A DNA stretch of 64,000 nt from Halosimplex pelagicum (GTDB taxonomy: Archaea > Halobacteriota > Halobacteria > Halobacteriales > Haloarculaceae), in NCBI RefSeq assembly GCF_013415905.1, contig NZ_CP058909.1, positions 4,712,001 to 4,776,000 on the forward strand, given 5' to 3'. Below the pieces are notes generated by a model. It worked only from the letters and a program-made list of their open reading frames with translations. It searched no databases and had not been told where the DNA came from. The position numbers were made by a program, and so were the translations under genes. The first letter of the stretch is position 1; every line of letters starts with the position of its first letter. Below are positions 8,865-15,538 of the stretch, in pieces.

Positions 8865-9590
8865 ATGAACGTACGCACCGCGGAGCGGGGGGACCGACCG
8901 GCGATCCGGGACGTGGCGCGGCGCTCGCTGCAGGCGTCGTACTCGCTGAGTCCGGAGGCGATCACCGGCGCCGTCTCGGAGTGGTACGACGAGACCGCGC
9001 TGGACGAGGCGACGAACGACGAGGACCGACACCTGCTGGTCGCCGACCGGGAGGGCCAGGTCGTCGGCTTCGCCGAGAGCGAGCTGTCCGGCGACGACGC
9101 GACGCTGCTGTGGCTCCACGTCGACCCGGCCTATCGGGGCGAGGGGATCGGCACGGCGCTGTTCGAGGAGACCCGCGAGCGGCTGACCGAGGCCGGCGCC
9201 GACCGGCTGGTCGGCCGCGTCCTCGCCGACAACATCGACGGCAACGGCTTCTACGAGGCCCAGGGCTTCGAGCAGGTCGACGAGGCCGACCTGCAGATCG
9301 CCGGCCACCACCACGTCGAGAACGTCTGGGCCGAGTCCGGCGACGACGGCCTCCAGGCCATCAAGAGCGCCGACGGCGCGACCGTCTACGTCGACGAGAC
9401 CGACTGGGACGACGGCTCCGTCGCGAAGTTCTACACGGTGTACCGCGACGAGGAGGGTTCCGACCACTACGGCTACTTCTGCAGCAACTGCAACCGCCTC
9501 GCCAACGCCATGGACGCGATGGGCCGCATCGAGTGCGACAGCTGCGGCAACGCCCGCAAACCCACCCGGTGGGACGCCGCCTACCTCTGA
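8865..9590 (+). CDS. GNAT acetyltransferase fused to a zinc ribbon (DUF5816-like tail)
   Basis: The first 150 residues are a GNAT N-acetyltransferase: LLWLHVDPAYRGEGIGTALFEE holds the acetyl-CoA motif A (R/Q-x-x-G-x-G/A as YRGEGIG), and NGFYEAQGFEQV is motif B. The last 80 residues carry CSNC and CDSC pairs that form a small zinc ribbon, typical of a haloarchaeal add-on domain. The 241-residue length fits this fusion. The acceptor substrate is unknown. Confidence 0.86.
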   Translation: MNVRTAERGDRPAIRDVARRSLQASYSLSPEAITGAVSEWYDETALDEATNDEDRHLLVADREGQVVGFAESELSGDDATLLWLHVDPAYRGEGIGTALFEETRERLTEAGADRLVGRVLADNIDGNGFYEAQGFEQVDEADLQIAGHHHVENVWAESGDDGLQAIKSADGATVYVDETDWDDGSVAKFYTVYRDEEGSDHYGYFCSNCNRLANAMDAMGRIECDSCGNARKPTRWDAAYL

Positions 9591-9636
9591 GCGGGCCGCG
9601 GGCGTTCGGATCGAGGCAGTACGAAACAACCACGGT

Positions 9637-9940
9637 GGCGCGTGCTGGAGCGCGCTCTCGTGCGCGCGACGGAAACCGCGCGAGGTCTTCGGGAGCGTGC
9701 GACCGAAGGCTTGTCAGAGCTTGTCTCTGACAGTGGATGAGCACCGCACGCCGCAGGCGCGCGGAGCGCAAGAGGCTGGGGAGGGACGAGGCCGTCTGCG
9801 GTTGCGGTGCTGTGCGGGGCGGTCCTGGTGGACTGAAAGGGCGAGACGCGCTCGCGTACAGTTCAGTCGTCTGAGCGGGCCCTATCCGCGCGGGCGGTGC
9901 CGAGAGCGCGGATATCCCGCTCAGCGACCGCGAGCGCGGC
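9637..9940. repeat. Dispersed intergenic repeat, copy B
   Basis: This is the second copy of the element at 4321-4676, with the same ordered blocks (GCTGGAGCGCGCT, GCCGTCTGCGG, TGCTGTGCGGGGC, TGGACTGAAAGGGCGAG, CCCTATCCGCGCGG, GAGAGCGCGGATAT, GCGACCGCGAGCG). It also has a CTTG-containing hairpin (TGTCAGAG with CTCTGACA, 9712-9732), here placed before rather than inside the block order. It lies in the 590-bp gap between the GNAT gene and the DNA methyltransferase and runs directly into the 57-bp tandem units. Confidence 0.75.
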
Positions 9941-10102
9941 GAGGGCTTTCAGCGCCTGCTGTCTCCTGCGATCAGGTCGATTCAGAGCGAGCGCGTCGAG
10001 GGCTTTCATCGTTTGTTACCAGCAGCGGTCGATCCTGTAGCTAGCGAGCGTGCCGAGGGTGTTCACCGCGTGCTGCCGCCGTCGAATCACTCTCACTCAC
10101 CG
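9932..10102. repeat. Three degenerate 57-bp tandem units
   Basis: Units begin at 9932, 9989 and 10046, each exactly 57 bp long. Each opens with GAGCG, then a CGAGGG core, then TTCA and a TG-rich end (GAGCGCGGCGAGGGC, GAGCGCGTCGAGGGC, GAGCGTGCCGAGGGT). The later halves have diverged more. A related start (GAGCGGATCGAGAGC) also follows copy A of the dispersed repeat at 4672. There is no CRISPR-style pattern of identical repeats with unrelated spacers. The period is 19 codons, but no conserved protein is encoded. Confidence 0.6.
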
Positions 10103-10181
10103 GAAACAGACCCGAGCAGAGACGTCGAGCCTCGATCTCAGGTCGGGAGACTCAAGGACCGCGGGCGGGAGGTGGGAGACG

Positions 10182-11219
10182 ATGGAGACGAGTCATCGGG
10201 TCGTCGTCGACGACGCGCGCGACCTCGATACGCTGGCGGACGACAGCGTCGACCTGGTCGTGACCTCGCCGCCGTACCCGATGATCGAGATGTGGGACGA
10301 GACCTTCGGGGCTCTCGACCCCGCCGTCGCGGACGCGCTGGCGGCCGGCGACGGCCAGCGGGCCTTCGAGGCGATGCACGGCGTCCTCGACGAGGTGTGG
10401 GCCGAGCTGGAGCGGGTCCTCGTCGACGGCGGGGTCGCCTGCGTCAACGTCGGCGACGCCACGCGCACCGTCGACGGGAGCTTCCGGGTCTACCCCAACC
10501 ACGCTCGCGTGCTCGAAGCGTTCCAGTCGCTCGGGTTCGACCCGCTGCCGGACGTGCTCTGGCGCAAGCCCACGAACAGCGCGGCGAAGTTCATGGGCTC
10601 GGGGATGGTGCCGCCCAACGCGTACGTCACGCTCGAACACGAGTACGTCCTCGTGTTCCGCAACGGCGGCGACTCCCGGTCGTTCGAGCCCGGCGCCGAC
10701 CGCCGCTACGAGGCCGCCTACTTCTGGGAGGAACGCAACCGCTGGTTCTCCGACGTGTGGACCGATGTCAGCGGCGAACTCCAGGGGCTCGACCACGACG
10801 ACCTGCGCGAGCGCTCCGCCGCGTTCCCCTTCGAGATCCCCTACCGCCTCGTCAACATGTACTCGGCCTACGGCGACACCGTCCTCGACCCCTTCTGGGG
10901 GACCGGGACCACCTCCCTCGCCGCCCTCGTCGCCGGCCGCGACTCCGTCGGCTACGAGCGCGAGTCCGCCTTCGCCGAGGTGTTCGACGACGCGGTGGCC
11001 GACGCGCCCGCGCTCTCCCGCTCGGTCGTCGAGGAACGCCTCGACCGCCACCGCGAGTTCGTCGCCGACGTTCGCGCCGAGGGCGACGAACTCGGCTACG
11101 ACGCCGTCCACTACGATTTCCCCGTCCGCACCAAGCAGGAGCGGGAGATCCGCTTCTACGAAGTCGACGCCGTCGAGTCGACCGACGAGGGGTACCGCGC
11201 CCACCACAAGCCCGTCTGA
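10182..11219 (+). CDS. zim: Beta-class DNA methyltransferase, probably the CTAG-specific orphan enzyme
   Basis: The 345-residue protein begins at the ATG at 10182. The catalytic motif IV VTSPPYPMIEMWD (about 27-39) comes before the SAM-binding motif I LDPFWGTGTTSLAAL near residue 240, the order of the beta class of amino methyltransferases (N4-cytosine or N6-adenine). The TSPPYPMIEMWD form is that of the conserved haloarchaeal CTAG methylase annotated as zim. No restriction endonuclease gene is next to it, so it looks like a solitary epigenetic methylase. The open frame extends 44 codons further upstream, but those codons overlap the tandem repeat and are not conserved-looking. The CTAG assignment is from memory of the family rather than a search. 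Confidence 0.82.
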   Translation: METSHRVVVDDARDLDTLADDSVDLVVTSPPYPMIEMWDETFGALDPAVADALAAGDGQRAFEAMHGVLDEVWAELERVLVDGGVACVNVGDATRTVDGSFRVYPNHARVLEAFQSLGFDPLPDVLWRKPTNSAAKFMGSGMVPPNAYVTLEHEYVLVFRNGGDSRSFEPGADRRYEAAYFWEERNRWFSDVWTDVSGELQGLDHDDLRERSAAFPFEIPYRLVNMYSAYGDTVLDPFWGTGTTSLAALVAGRDSVGYERESAFAEVFDDAVADAPALSRSVVEERLDRHREFVADVRAEGDELGYDAVHYDFPVRTKQEREIRFYEVDAVESTDEGYRAHHKPV

Positions 11220-11273
11220 GAAGTCACGATCGGGTCGCGTGGCTGGCCATCTGAATATTATCTTCAATAATTA

Positions 11274-11392
11274 TAGTCCCGAGCGGATTCGAACCGCTGT
11301 CATAGGCTCGCTTCGCGACACGGCGGATGAATGGGTCGCGTACGCCGTGTCGCTCCAAAGGCCCATATGATTGGCCACTACACCACGGGACT
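11274..11392 (-). tRNA. tRNA-Gln(TTG) with a 46-nt intron
   Basis: Read on the minus strand, the gene begins AGTCCCG and ends CGGGACTA, giving a 7-bp acceptor stem. Exon 1 is 11355-11392 and exon 2 is 11274-11308. The intron occupies 11309-11354, immediately 3' of position 37, the canonical archaeal site. The anticodon TTG is at 11356-11358. The anticodon stem is rebuilt from TGGGC and GCCTA, and the T arm is AGCGG-TTCGAAT-CCGCT. The intron folds on an 11-bp perfect stem (GCGACACGGCG with CGCCGTGTCGC), consistent with a bulge-helix-bulge splice motif. Haloarchaeal tRNA-Gln(UUG) is known to carry an intron, which supports the call. Confidence 0.92.
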
Positions 11393-11445
11393 TCGATCCA
11401 TCATTATCACCGAGTCATTTTATTCGTTCCGGCATCGTACGACGG

Positions 11446-12174
11446 TCACTCCGGTCGGAGTTCCGTGGCCGGAATCTCTCCTGATTCGGCGCGTAAGTGA
11501 CAACTCCGACAGAGCGCCACGACGTTGTCGAGCGAATGCGCCCTCTGTGGGTCGTCGAACGTACGGATCGGTGTGATGTGATGGACATCCGGTTCGCAAC
11601 CGATCGCTTCGCGCCTTTTCCCGCAGTACTGACACCGATGGTCGTCACGGTCGAGCGCCCGGCGCCTCACTCGGTACCAGTCACCGCTGTACACTCCAGA
11701 ATTGCTTCCGCTGTCGTAGAGTGCGGCACTCAGACAGTCCCGACTACAAAAGCGCACGCCACCATCACGTATCGCACAGGGCAGAACCGAGAACGCATCG
11801 CCACAGTACTCACACTCCCGTTCGACGCGCTCGATGTCGTGAACCTCGGCGTAGCTGTCGCCGAGGAACTCGTCGGCCTCGCGGACGCAGTCGGGACAGT
11901 AGACGCCCTTCTTGTCCGAGGGGTAGTACTCGAACTCGTCGCCGCAGCGCTCGCACTCGACCCGTTCCGTCGCGTCCTTCCAGTTGCCGTTGTTCTCGCC
12001 CGCGTTCGGGTCGCAGTCGTCGCAGTAGGATAGCCGCGCCTTCGGGTCGTAGAACTCCGTGCCACAACCCTCACAGGTCCGGTTCGGCAGCGACTCGCCG
12101 TGGACCTTCGCGTGATGCTGGCGCTTGCCGGCCTCGGTCGACAGCGATTTCCCGCAGGTCGGACACTCGGGCAC
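11446..12174 (-). CDS. Multi-zinc-finger HNH endonuclease
   Basis: The 242-residue protein starts with a C2H2 finger (CPTCGKSLS then HHAKVH, residues 4-25), followed by three Cys4-type knuckles (CEGC...CDDC, CERC...CPDC, CEYC...CSRDC). The C-terminus is an HNH nuclease core: CQYCGKR, DVHHITPI, NVVALCRSCHLRAE. HNH proteins nick or cut DNA in restriction, mobile elements or repair. The gene lies 54 bp from the tRNA-Gln gene and its DNA is visibly less GC-rich than the neighbours, which suggests acquisition. No phage integrase or attachment repeat is seen. The target is unknown. Confidence 0.85.
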   Translation of the reverse strand: MPECPTCGKSLSTEAGKRQHHAKVHGESLPNRTCEGCGTEFYDPKARLSYCDDCDPNAGENNGNWKDATERVECERCGDEFEYYPSDKKGVYCPDCVREADEFLGDSYAEVHDIERVERECEYCGDAFSVLPCAIRDGGVRFCSRDCLSAALYDSGSNSGVYSGDWYRVRRRALDRDDHRCQYCGKRREAIGCEPDVHHITPIRTFDDPQRAHSLDNVVALCRSCHLRAESGEIPATELRPE

Positions 12175-12232
12175 ACCGCGAGGTGGTCGCGGTATCGGTC
12201 AAAAACGTACGGACGGCTTCCCACGGGTCGTC

Positions 12233-12664
12233 TCAGTCGTCGGCGGCGGCGGGAACTTCGAGCAGGCCGCACACGTCGTTCTCGGGGTCGAAGCAGTCGG
12301 GACAAGCGGGGTCGCGGTCGATGATGGTGTCCAGCCGTTCGGCGACGGTCTCGTCGATGACGCTCTCGAGCTGTCGGGCCTCGCCGCGGAACTCCTCGAC
12401 TTCGAGCACCTCGACGAGGAACCGCTCGATGATGCAGTAGTTCTGGAGCGCGTCGCGGGCGCGGACGATGCCCTCGTCCGAGAGGGAGACGCCCTTGTAC
12501 TTCTCGTGTTCGGCCAGGCCGTCGTCCTCGAGCTTGCCGATCATCTCGTTGGCGCTGGCGGGGCTCACGTCGAGTCGGTCGGCGAGGTCGCCGGTCGACG
12601 CGGGACCGTCCTCGATCTGCTGGATCAGGTAGATTGCTTTCAGGTACTGGTCGGCCGTGTTCAC
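12233..12664 (-). CDS. DtxR/SirR-family metal-dependent transcriptional regulator
   Basis: The 143-residue protein starts with GTG (12662-12664). The N-terminal winged helix (DQYLKAIYLI, then DLADRLDVSPASANEMIGKLEDDGL, about 5-50) is the DtxR DNA-binding domain. The dimerisation and metal-binding helices follow (HEKYKGVSLSDEG, ALQNYCIIERFLVEVLEV and the RQLESVIDE segment). The SH3-like third domain is absent, as in many archaeal SirR/Idr proteins, and a CPDC...C cluster sits at the C-terminus. It is probably cotranscribed with the upstream ferritin-like gene (52-bp gap), consistent with iron control. Candidate regulator of the iron boxes at 52.8 kb. Confidence 0.9.
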   Translation of the reverse strand: MNTADQYLKAIYLIQQIEDGPASTGDLADRLDVSPASANEMIGKLEDDGLAEHEKYKGVSLSDEGIVRARDALQNYCIIERFLVEVLEVEEFRGEARQLESVIDETVAERLDTIIDRDPACPDCFDPENDVCGLLEVPAAADD

Positions 12665-12716
12665 TTGGATCCCTCCGGTTGGGCGGGTACGCGACGGAAC
12701 TCCGGTCCGTCGGTGT

Positions 12717-13199
12717 TCATCGTCGCTCCTCCATGAGTTCGGTCACTTCCTCGGCGCCTTCGGCTTCCTCCTCGCGGATGGTCGCGAGCGTGTCGAGCAG
12801 TCGGTCGCGGTCGATACCGAACTGCACGTCCGAGGCCTCGATCGCCTCGATGAGGTCGTCGTAGAACTTGTAGGCGGTCTCCTCGTTGCACAGCTGGTCG
12901 TAGAGGACGCCGTCGAAGTCCTCGTCGGACTCGTACTGGGCCTCGACCAGCGCCTCGATCTCCTCGTAGGCGACCGTCTCGGCGTCGAGTTCCTCGATCA
13001 GGTCCTCCAGGCGGTCGCGGTGGTCCGCCGACTCCTCGGCCGCGTCGTCGAGCATCGCCCGCACGTCATCGGTCAGGTCTGCCCCGCCGTCGCGGGCGTG
13101 TTTCGACGCCCGCGCCTCGACGACCTCCTCCAAGACGATACCGATCTGGAGCAGGCGGGCCAGCTGGTGGTCGGACCCGACGGGTACGGTGAGACTCAC
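12717..13199 (-). CDS. Ferritin-like four-helix protein
   Basis: This 160-residue, highly acidic, all-helical protein starts at GTG (13197-13199). Its helices contain paired metal-ligand patterns such as LEEVVEARASKH near 25 and ADHRDRLEDLIEEL near 57, then EEIEALVEAQY and CNEETAYKFYDDLI. These E...ExxH-like spacings resemble ferritin-like or rubrerythrin-type haloarchaeal proteins that accompany DtxR regulators. It probably binds or buffers iron in the cytoplasm. The exact ligands cannot be assigned without a structural comparison. It leads a two-gene unit with the DtxR gene. Confidence 0.75.
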   Translation of the reverse strand: MSLTVPVGSDHQLARLLQIGIVLEEVVEARASKHARDGGADLTDDVRAMLDDAAEESADHRDRLEDLIEELDAETVAYEEIEALVEAQYESDEDFDGVLYDQLCNEETAYKFYDDLIEAIEASDVQFGIDRDRLLDTLATIREEEAEGAEEVTELMEERR

Positions 13200-13329
13200 C
13201 GCGGCACCTCCCGGCAGTCGTCGCCCGTCACACGATTCATAGCCAGTGCTCGGGCAGGCGGGGACGTAAGTCCTTCCCTCGGCGCCGCCGTACGGGACGC
13301 TCCCGGCGGACTCGCCGGCCGCCGCGGAC

Positions 13330-13542
13330 TCACCGGTTGGACTGGCCCTCGCGGTTCCGGGGCCCGTCGTCGCGACCGTCGGTCCGTCCGTCGCCGGTCC
13401 AGCGGAGCGCCAGCACGTACAGCCCGACGACGGCGACGCCGACCGCCACGCCGAGGAGGGAATCGGTCACCAGATGGGGGTGACCCGCGTGCAGCGGGAC
13501 GGCGGACGCGGCCACGACCGGGAGGAGGTGCAGTGGACGCAT
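13330..13542 (-). CDS. Small membrane protein
   Basis: A 70-residue open frame begins at the ATG at 13540-13542. It has a short hydrophobic N-terminus (HLLPVVAASAVPL) and one clear transmembrane segment (LLGVAVGVAVVGLYVLALRW), then a charged C-terminal tail with repeated DGR/RDD motifs. No family is recognised. The membrane-segment pattern makes a real gene plausible, and a stop-free shadow reading is not excluded. Confidence 0.5.
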   Translation of the reverse strand: MRPLHLLPVVAASAVPLHAGHPHLVTDSLLGVAVGVAVVGLYVLALRWTGDGRTDGRDDGPRNREGQSNR

Positions 13543-13655
13543 GCTCTGGCGTGGATCACGCCACCGTGGTACTTAAACGACGGGCGCGTTTTCGCCGGCT
13601 GGGAACGGGGTCGAACGTCGCCGCGGCGAGCGGAAAAGGGAGGCGCGTACTCGGT

Positions 13656-13757
13656 CAGCCGCTCGACGATCAGCTCGTCCATGTCCTCGCGGAGCTCGTC
13701 GACGGCGACCTCTTCGAGGACGGGCACGAAGAAGCCCTCGACGAGCATGTTGGTCGC
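13656..13757 (-). pseudogene. Fragment of sufD: duplicated C-terminal 3' end
   Basis: Translated on the minus strand the segment reads NMLVEGFFVPVLEEVAVDEL and so on, which matches the C-terminus of SufD encoded at 14316-14421. At the DNA level 47 consecutive bases (13705-13751) are identical to the intact gene. There is no upstream SufD sequence, so this stub cannot be functional. It is a direct repeat of the sufD 3' end, with the HIT gene lying exactly between the two copies. Confidence 0.82.
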
Positions 13758-13765
13758 GCGTTCCC

Positions 13766-14218
13766 TCACCCGCGCGCTCGGTCGTCGTCGAGCGCGGCGG
13801 AGACGGCGTCGTACGCGTCGCGCTTCGACACCTCGGAGTCGGCGCCCGGCAACAGGTCCGGGTCGTCCTCGTGTCGCTCGACCAGATGCACGTGAAGGTG
13901 CGGGACGGACTGGTAGGCGGTGCTGTCGTTCAGGACGTTCACGCCGTCGAACCCTCGCCCGTCGGGGTCCTCGCCACGCATCCGTCGCGCCAGCGACCGG
14001 ACATGCGCCATCACGGCCCCGAGCGCCTCCTCGGGGACATCGAACAGCGACTCGTGGTGCGCCTTCGGAATCACGAGGACGTGGCCCGGCGCGACCGGGT
14101 ACAGCGGCGCGAACGCCAGCGTTCCCGGTCGCCCGTCGCCGCCGTCGCGCTCGTCGACGACGAGCGCGTCCGCTTCCCCAGCGACGATGTCGCAGAACAC
14201 GCAATCGGTCTCGGTCAT
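13766..14218 (-). CDS. HIT-family nucleotide hydrolase/transferase
   Basis: The 150-residue protein begins at ATG 14216-14218 with the HIT family start TDCVFCDIVAGEA (a CxxC zinc pair). The catalytic histidine triad is SVPHLHVHLVERH near the C-terminus (HxHxH). Family members hydrolyse dinucleoside polyphosphates, adenylated or nucleoside phosphoramidate compounds. An earlier ATG exists 10 codons upstream but adds no conserved sequence. It is flanked by direct copies of the sufD 3' end, which suggests it was placed there by a duplication or insertion. Confidence 0.92.
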   Translation of the reverse strand: MTETDCVFCDIVAGEADALVVDERDGGDGRPGTLAFAPLYPVAPGHVLVIPKAHHESLFDVPEEALGAVMAHVRSLARRMRGEDPDGRGFDGVNVLNDSTAYQSVPHLHVHLVERHEDDPDLLPGADSEVSKRDAYDAVSAALDDDRARG

Positions 14219-14308
14219 ACCACGACCCACACGGATTCGACACGTCACGCTTCCGGTGGTGTGTGAACCGTTCCCAAAAAACCGGTCGTGGAACTGCGGC
14301 GACCGCGA

Positions 14309-15523
14309 CTACTGCCGGAGGCGCTCTGCGACGAGTTCGCGGAGGTCGTCGCGGAGTTCGTCGACCGCGACCTCTTCGAGGACGGGCACGAAGAAGCCCT
14401 CGACGAGCATGTTCTTCGCTTTCTCCTCGCCCACGCCCCGAGAAGTCATGTAGAACATCTCCTCGGCGTCGACCTGCCCGACCGTCGCGGAGTGGCTGGC
14501 CTCGGTGTCGTGGTTGTTGATGATGAGCTTCGGCGAGGCGTCGGCCTCGGCGTCGTCGCTCAGCATCAGCGTGTTCTCGCGCTGGTAGGAACTCGTGTCC
14601 CACGCGTCGCGACCCACGTCCTGGACGCCCTCGTAGACCGAGCGGGCCTCATCGTCGAGGACGCCGCGGGTCACGAGGTCGGCGGTGGTGTGCTCGTCCT
14701 CGTGCCAGACGCGGCTGTTGATGTCGAAGTGCTGGTCCTCGTGGCCGAAGAAGGCCCCGACGATCCGACTCTCGGAGCCCTCGCCGAGCAGTCGCGTCTC
14801 GACGCTGGACTTGGTGAGGCGAGAGCCGATGTTCCCCTCGATCCAGTCGACCGAGCCGTGCTTGCCGGCGTGGCCGCGCTTGACCGAGAAGTTGTACGTG
14901 TCCTCGGCGAGGTTCTGGAGCGCGCCGTACTGGACGCTGGCGTTCTCGCCGGCGACGACTTCGACGACGCCCGAGTAGTACTGGTCGCCCTCGATGTTCG
15001 TGCCGGTCGTCTGGCGCTCGAGGATGGTGGCCGAGGCCGACTCCTCGGCGACCACGAGCGTGTAGTTGAACAGCGAACGGCTGTTCATCCGGGTGCGGAT
15101 CTTCACGTCCTCGGCGGCGACGCCTTCGGGGACGTAGACGACGGTCCCGGCGCTAAAGAGCGCCGTGGAGAGGGCCGTCAGGAAGTCCCGCTGGGGGTCG
15201 ACGACGCTCCCGAAGTGCTCCTCGATCAGGTCGCCGTGCTCGGCGAGCGCGTCGCTCCACGAGAGCACGTCGGCGCCCTCGGCCTCGACGCGGTCTTTCT
15301 CCTGTTCCCACTCCAGGGGGTCCACGAGCGACTCGTAGTCGAGGTCGACGAGGTTCGTCCAGTGGCGGGGACCGGGCGTCGTGATGACGTCCGGCATGTC
15401 GAGGTCGTCGAGCGCCGCCAGGGCGTCCTTGCGGGTCTCGAGGAGCCACTCGGGCTCGTCGAGTTCGTCGCTGATCTCCGCTACCTGTGCCTCTGTGAGG
15501 TTCGCGTGTAGCTGCGTACTCAT
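14309..15523 (-). CDS. sufD: SufD, Fe-S cluster scaffold complex subunit
   Basis: SufD forms the SufBC2D (or SufB2C2-like) scaffold that builds Fe-S clusters in the cytoplasm. The 404-residue protein has the SufB/D beta-helix core with the typical segments ATILERQTTG, SVDWIEGNIGS, RLLGEGSESR and the C-terminal SATVGQVDAEEMFYMTSRG before NMLVEGFF. The ATG at 15521-15523 is preferred; a GTG three codons further upstream (15530-15532) is also possible. It is the last gene of a sufC-sufB-sufD operon, with about 15 bp between sufB and sufD. Confidence 0.95.
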   Translation of the reverse strand: MSTQLHANLTEAQVAEISDELDEPEWLLETRKDALAALDDLDMPDVITTPGPRHWTNLVDLDYESLVDPLEWEQEKDRVEAEGADVLSWSDALAEHGDLIEEHFGSVVDPQRDFLTALSTALFSAGTVVYVPEGVAAEDVKIRTRMNSRSLFNYTLVVAEESASATILERQTTGTNIEGDQYYSGVVEVVAGENASVQYGALQNLAEDTYNFSVKRGHAGKHGSVDWIEGNIGSRLTKSSVETRLLGEGSESRIVGAFFGHEDQHFDINSRVWHEDEHTTADLVTRGVLDDEARSVYEGVQDVGRDAWDTSSYQRENTLMLSDDAEADASPKLIINNHDTEASHSATVGQVDAEEMFYMTSRGVGEEKAKNMLVEGFFVPVLEEVAVDELRDDLRELVAERLRQ

Positions 15524-15538
15524 GGTAGACACCGGGGG

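Noticed and set aside
9932..10102. CRISPR array
   Set aside because: The 57-bp units are diverged along their full length, with no short identical repeats alternating with unique spacers and no cas genes.
11274..11392. Homing endonuclease in the tRNA-Gln intron
   Set aside because: The intron is only 46 nt. The HNH gene is outside the tRNA and cannot be encoded by it.
13467..13757. A real gene starting at the sufD stub
   Set aside because: A frame from the ATG at 13746-13748 exists, but it quickly becomes R/P-rich and runs antisense or overlapping to nothing conserved; only the first 32 codons match SufD.
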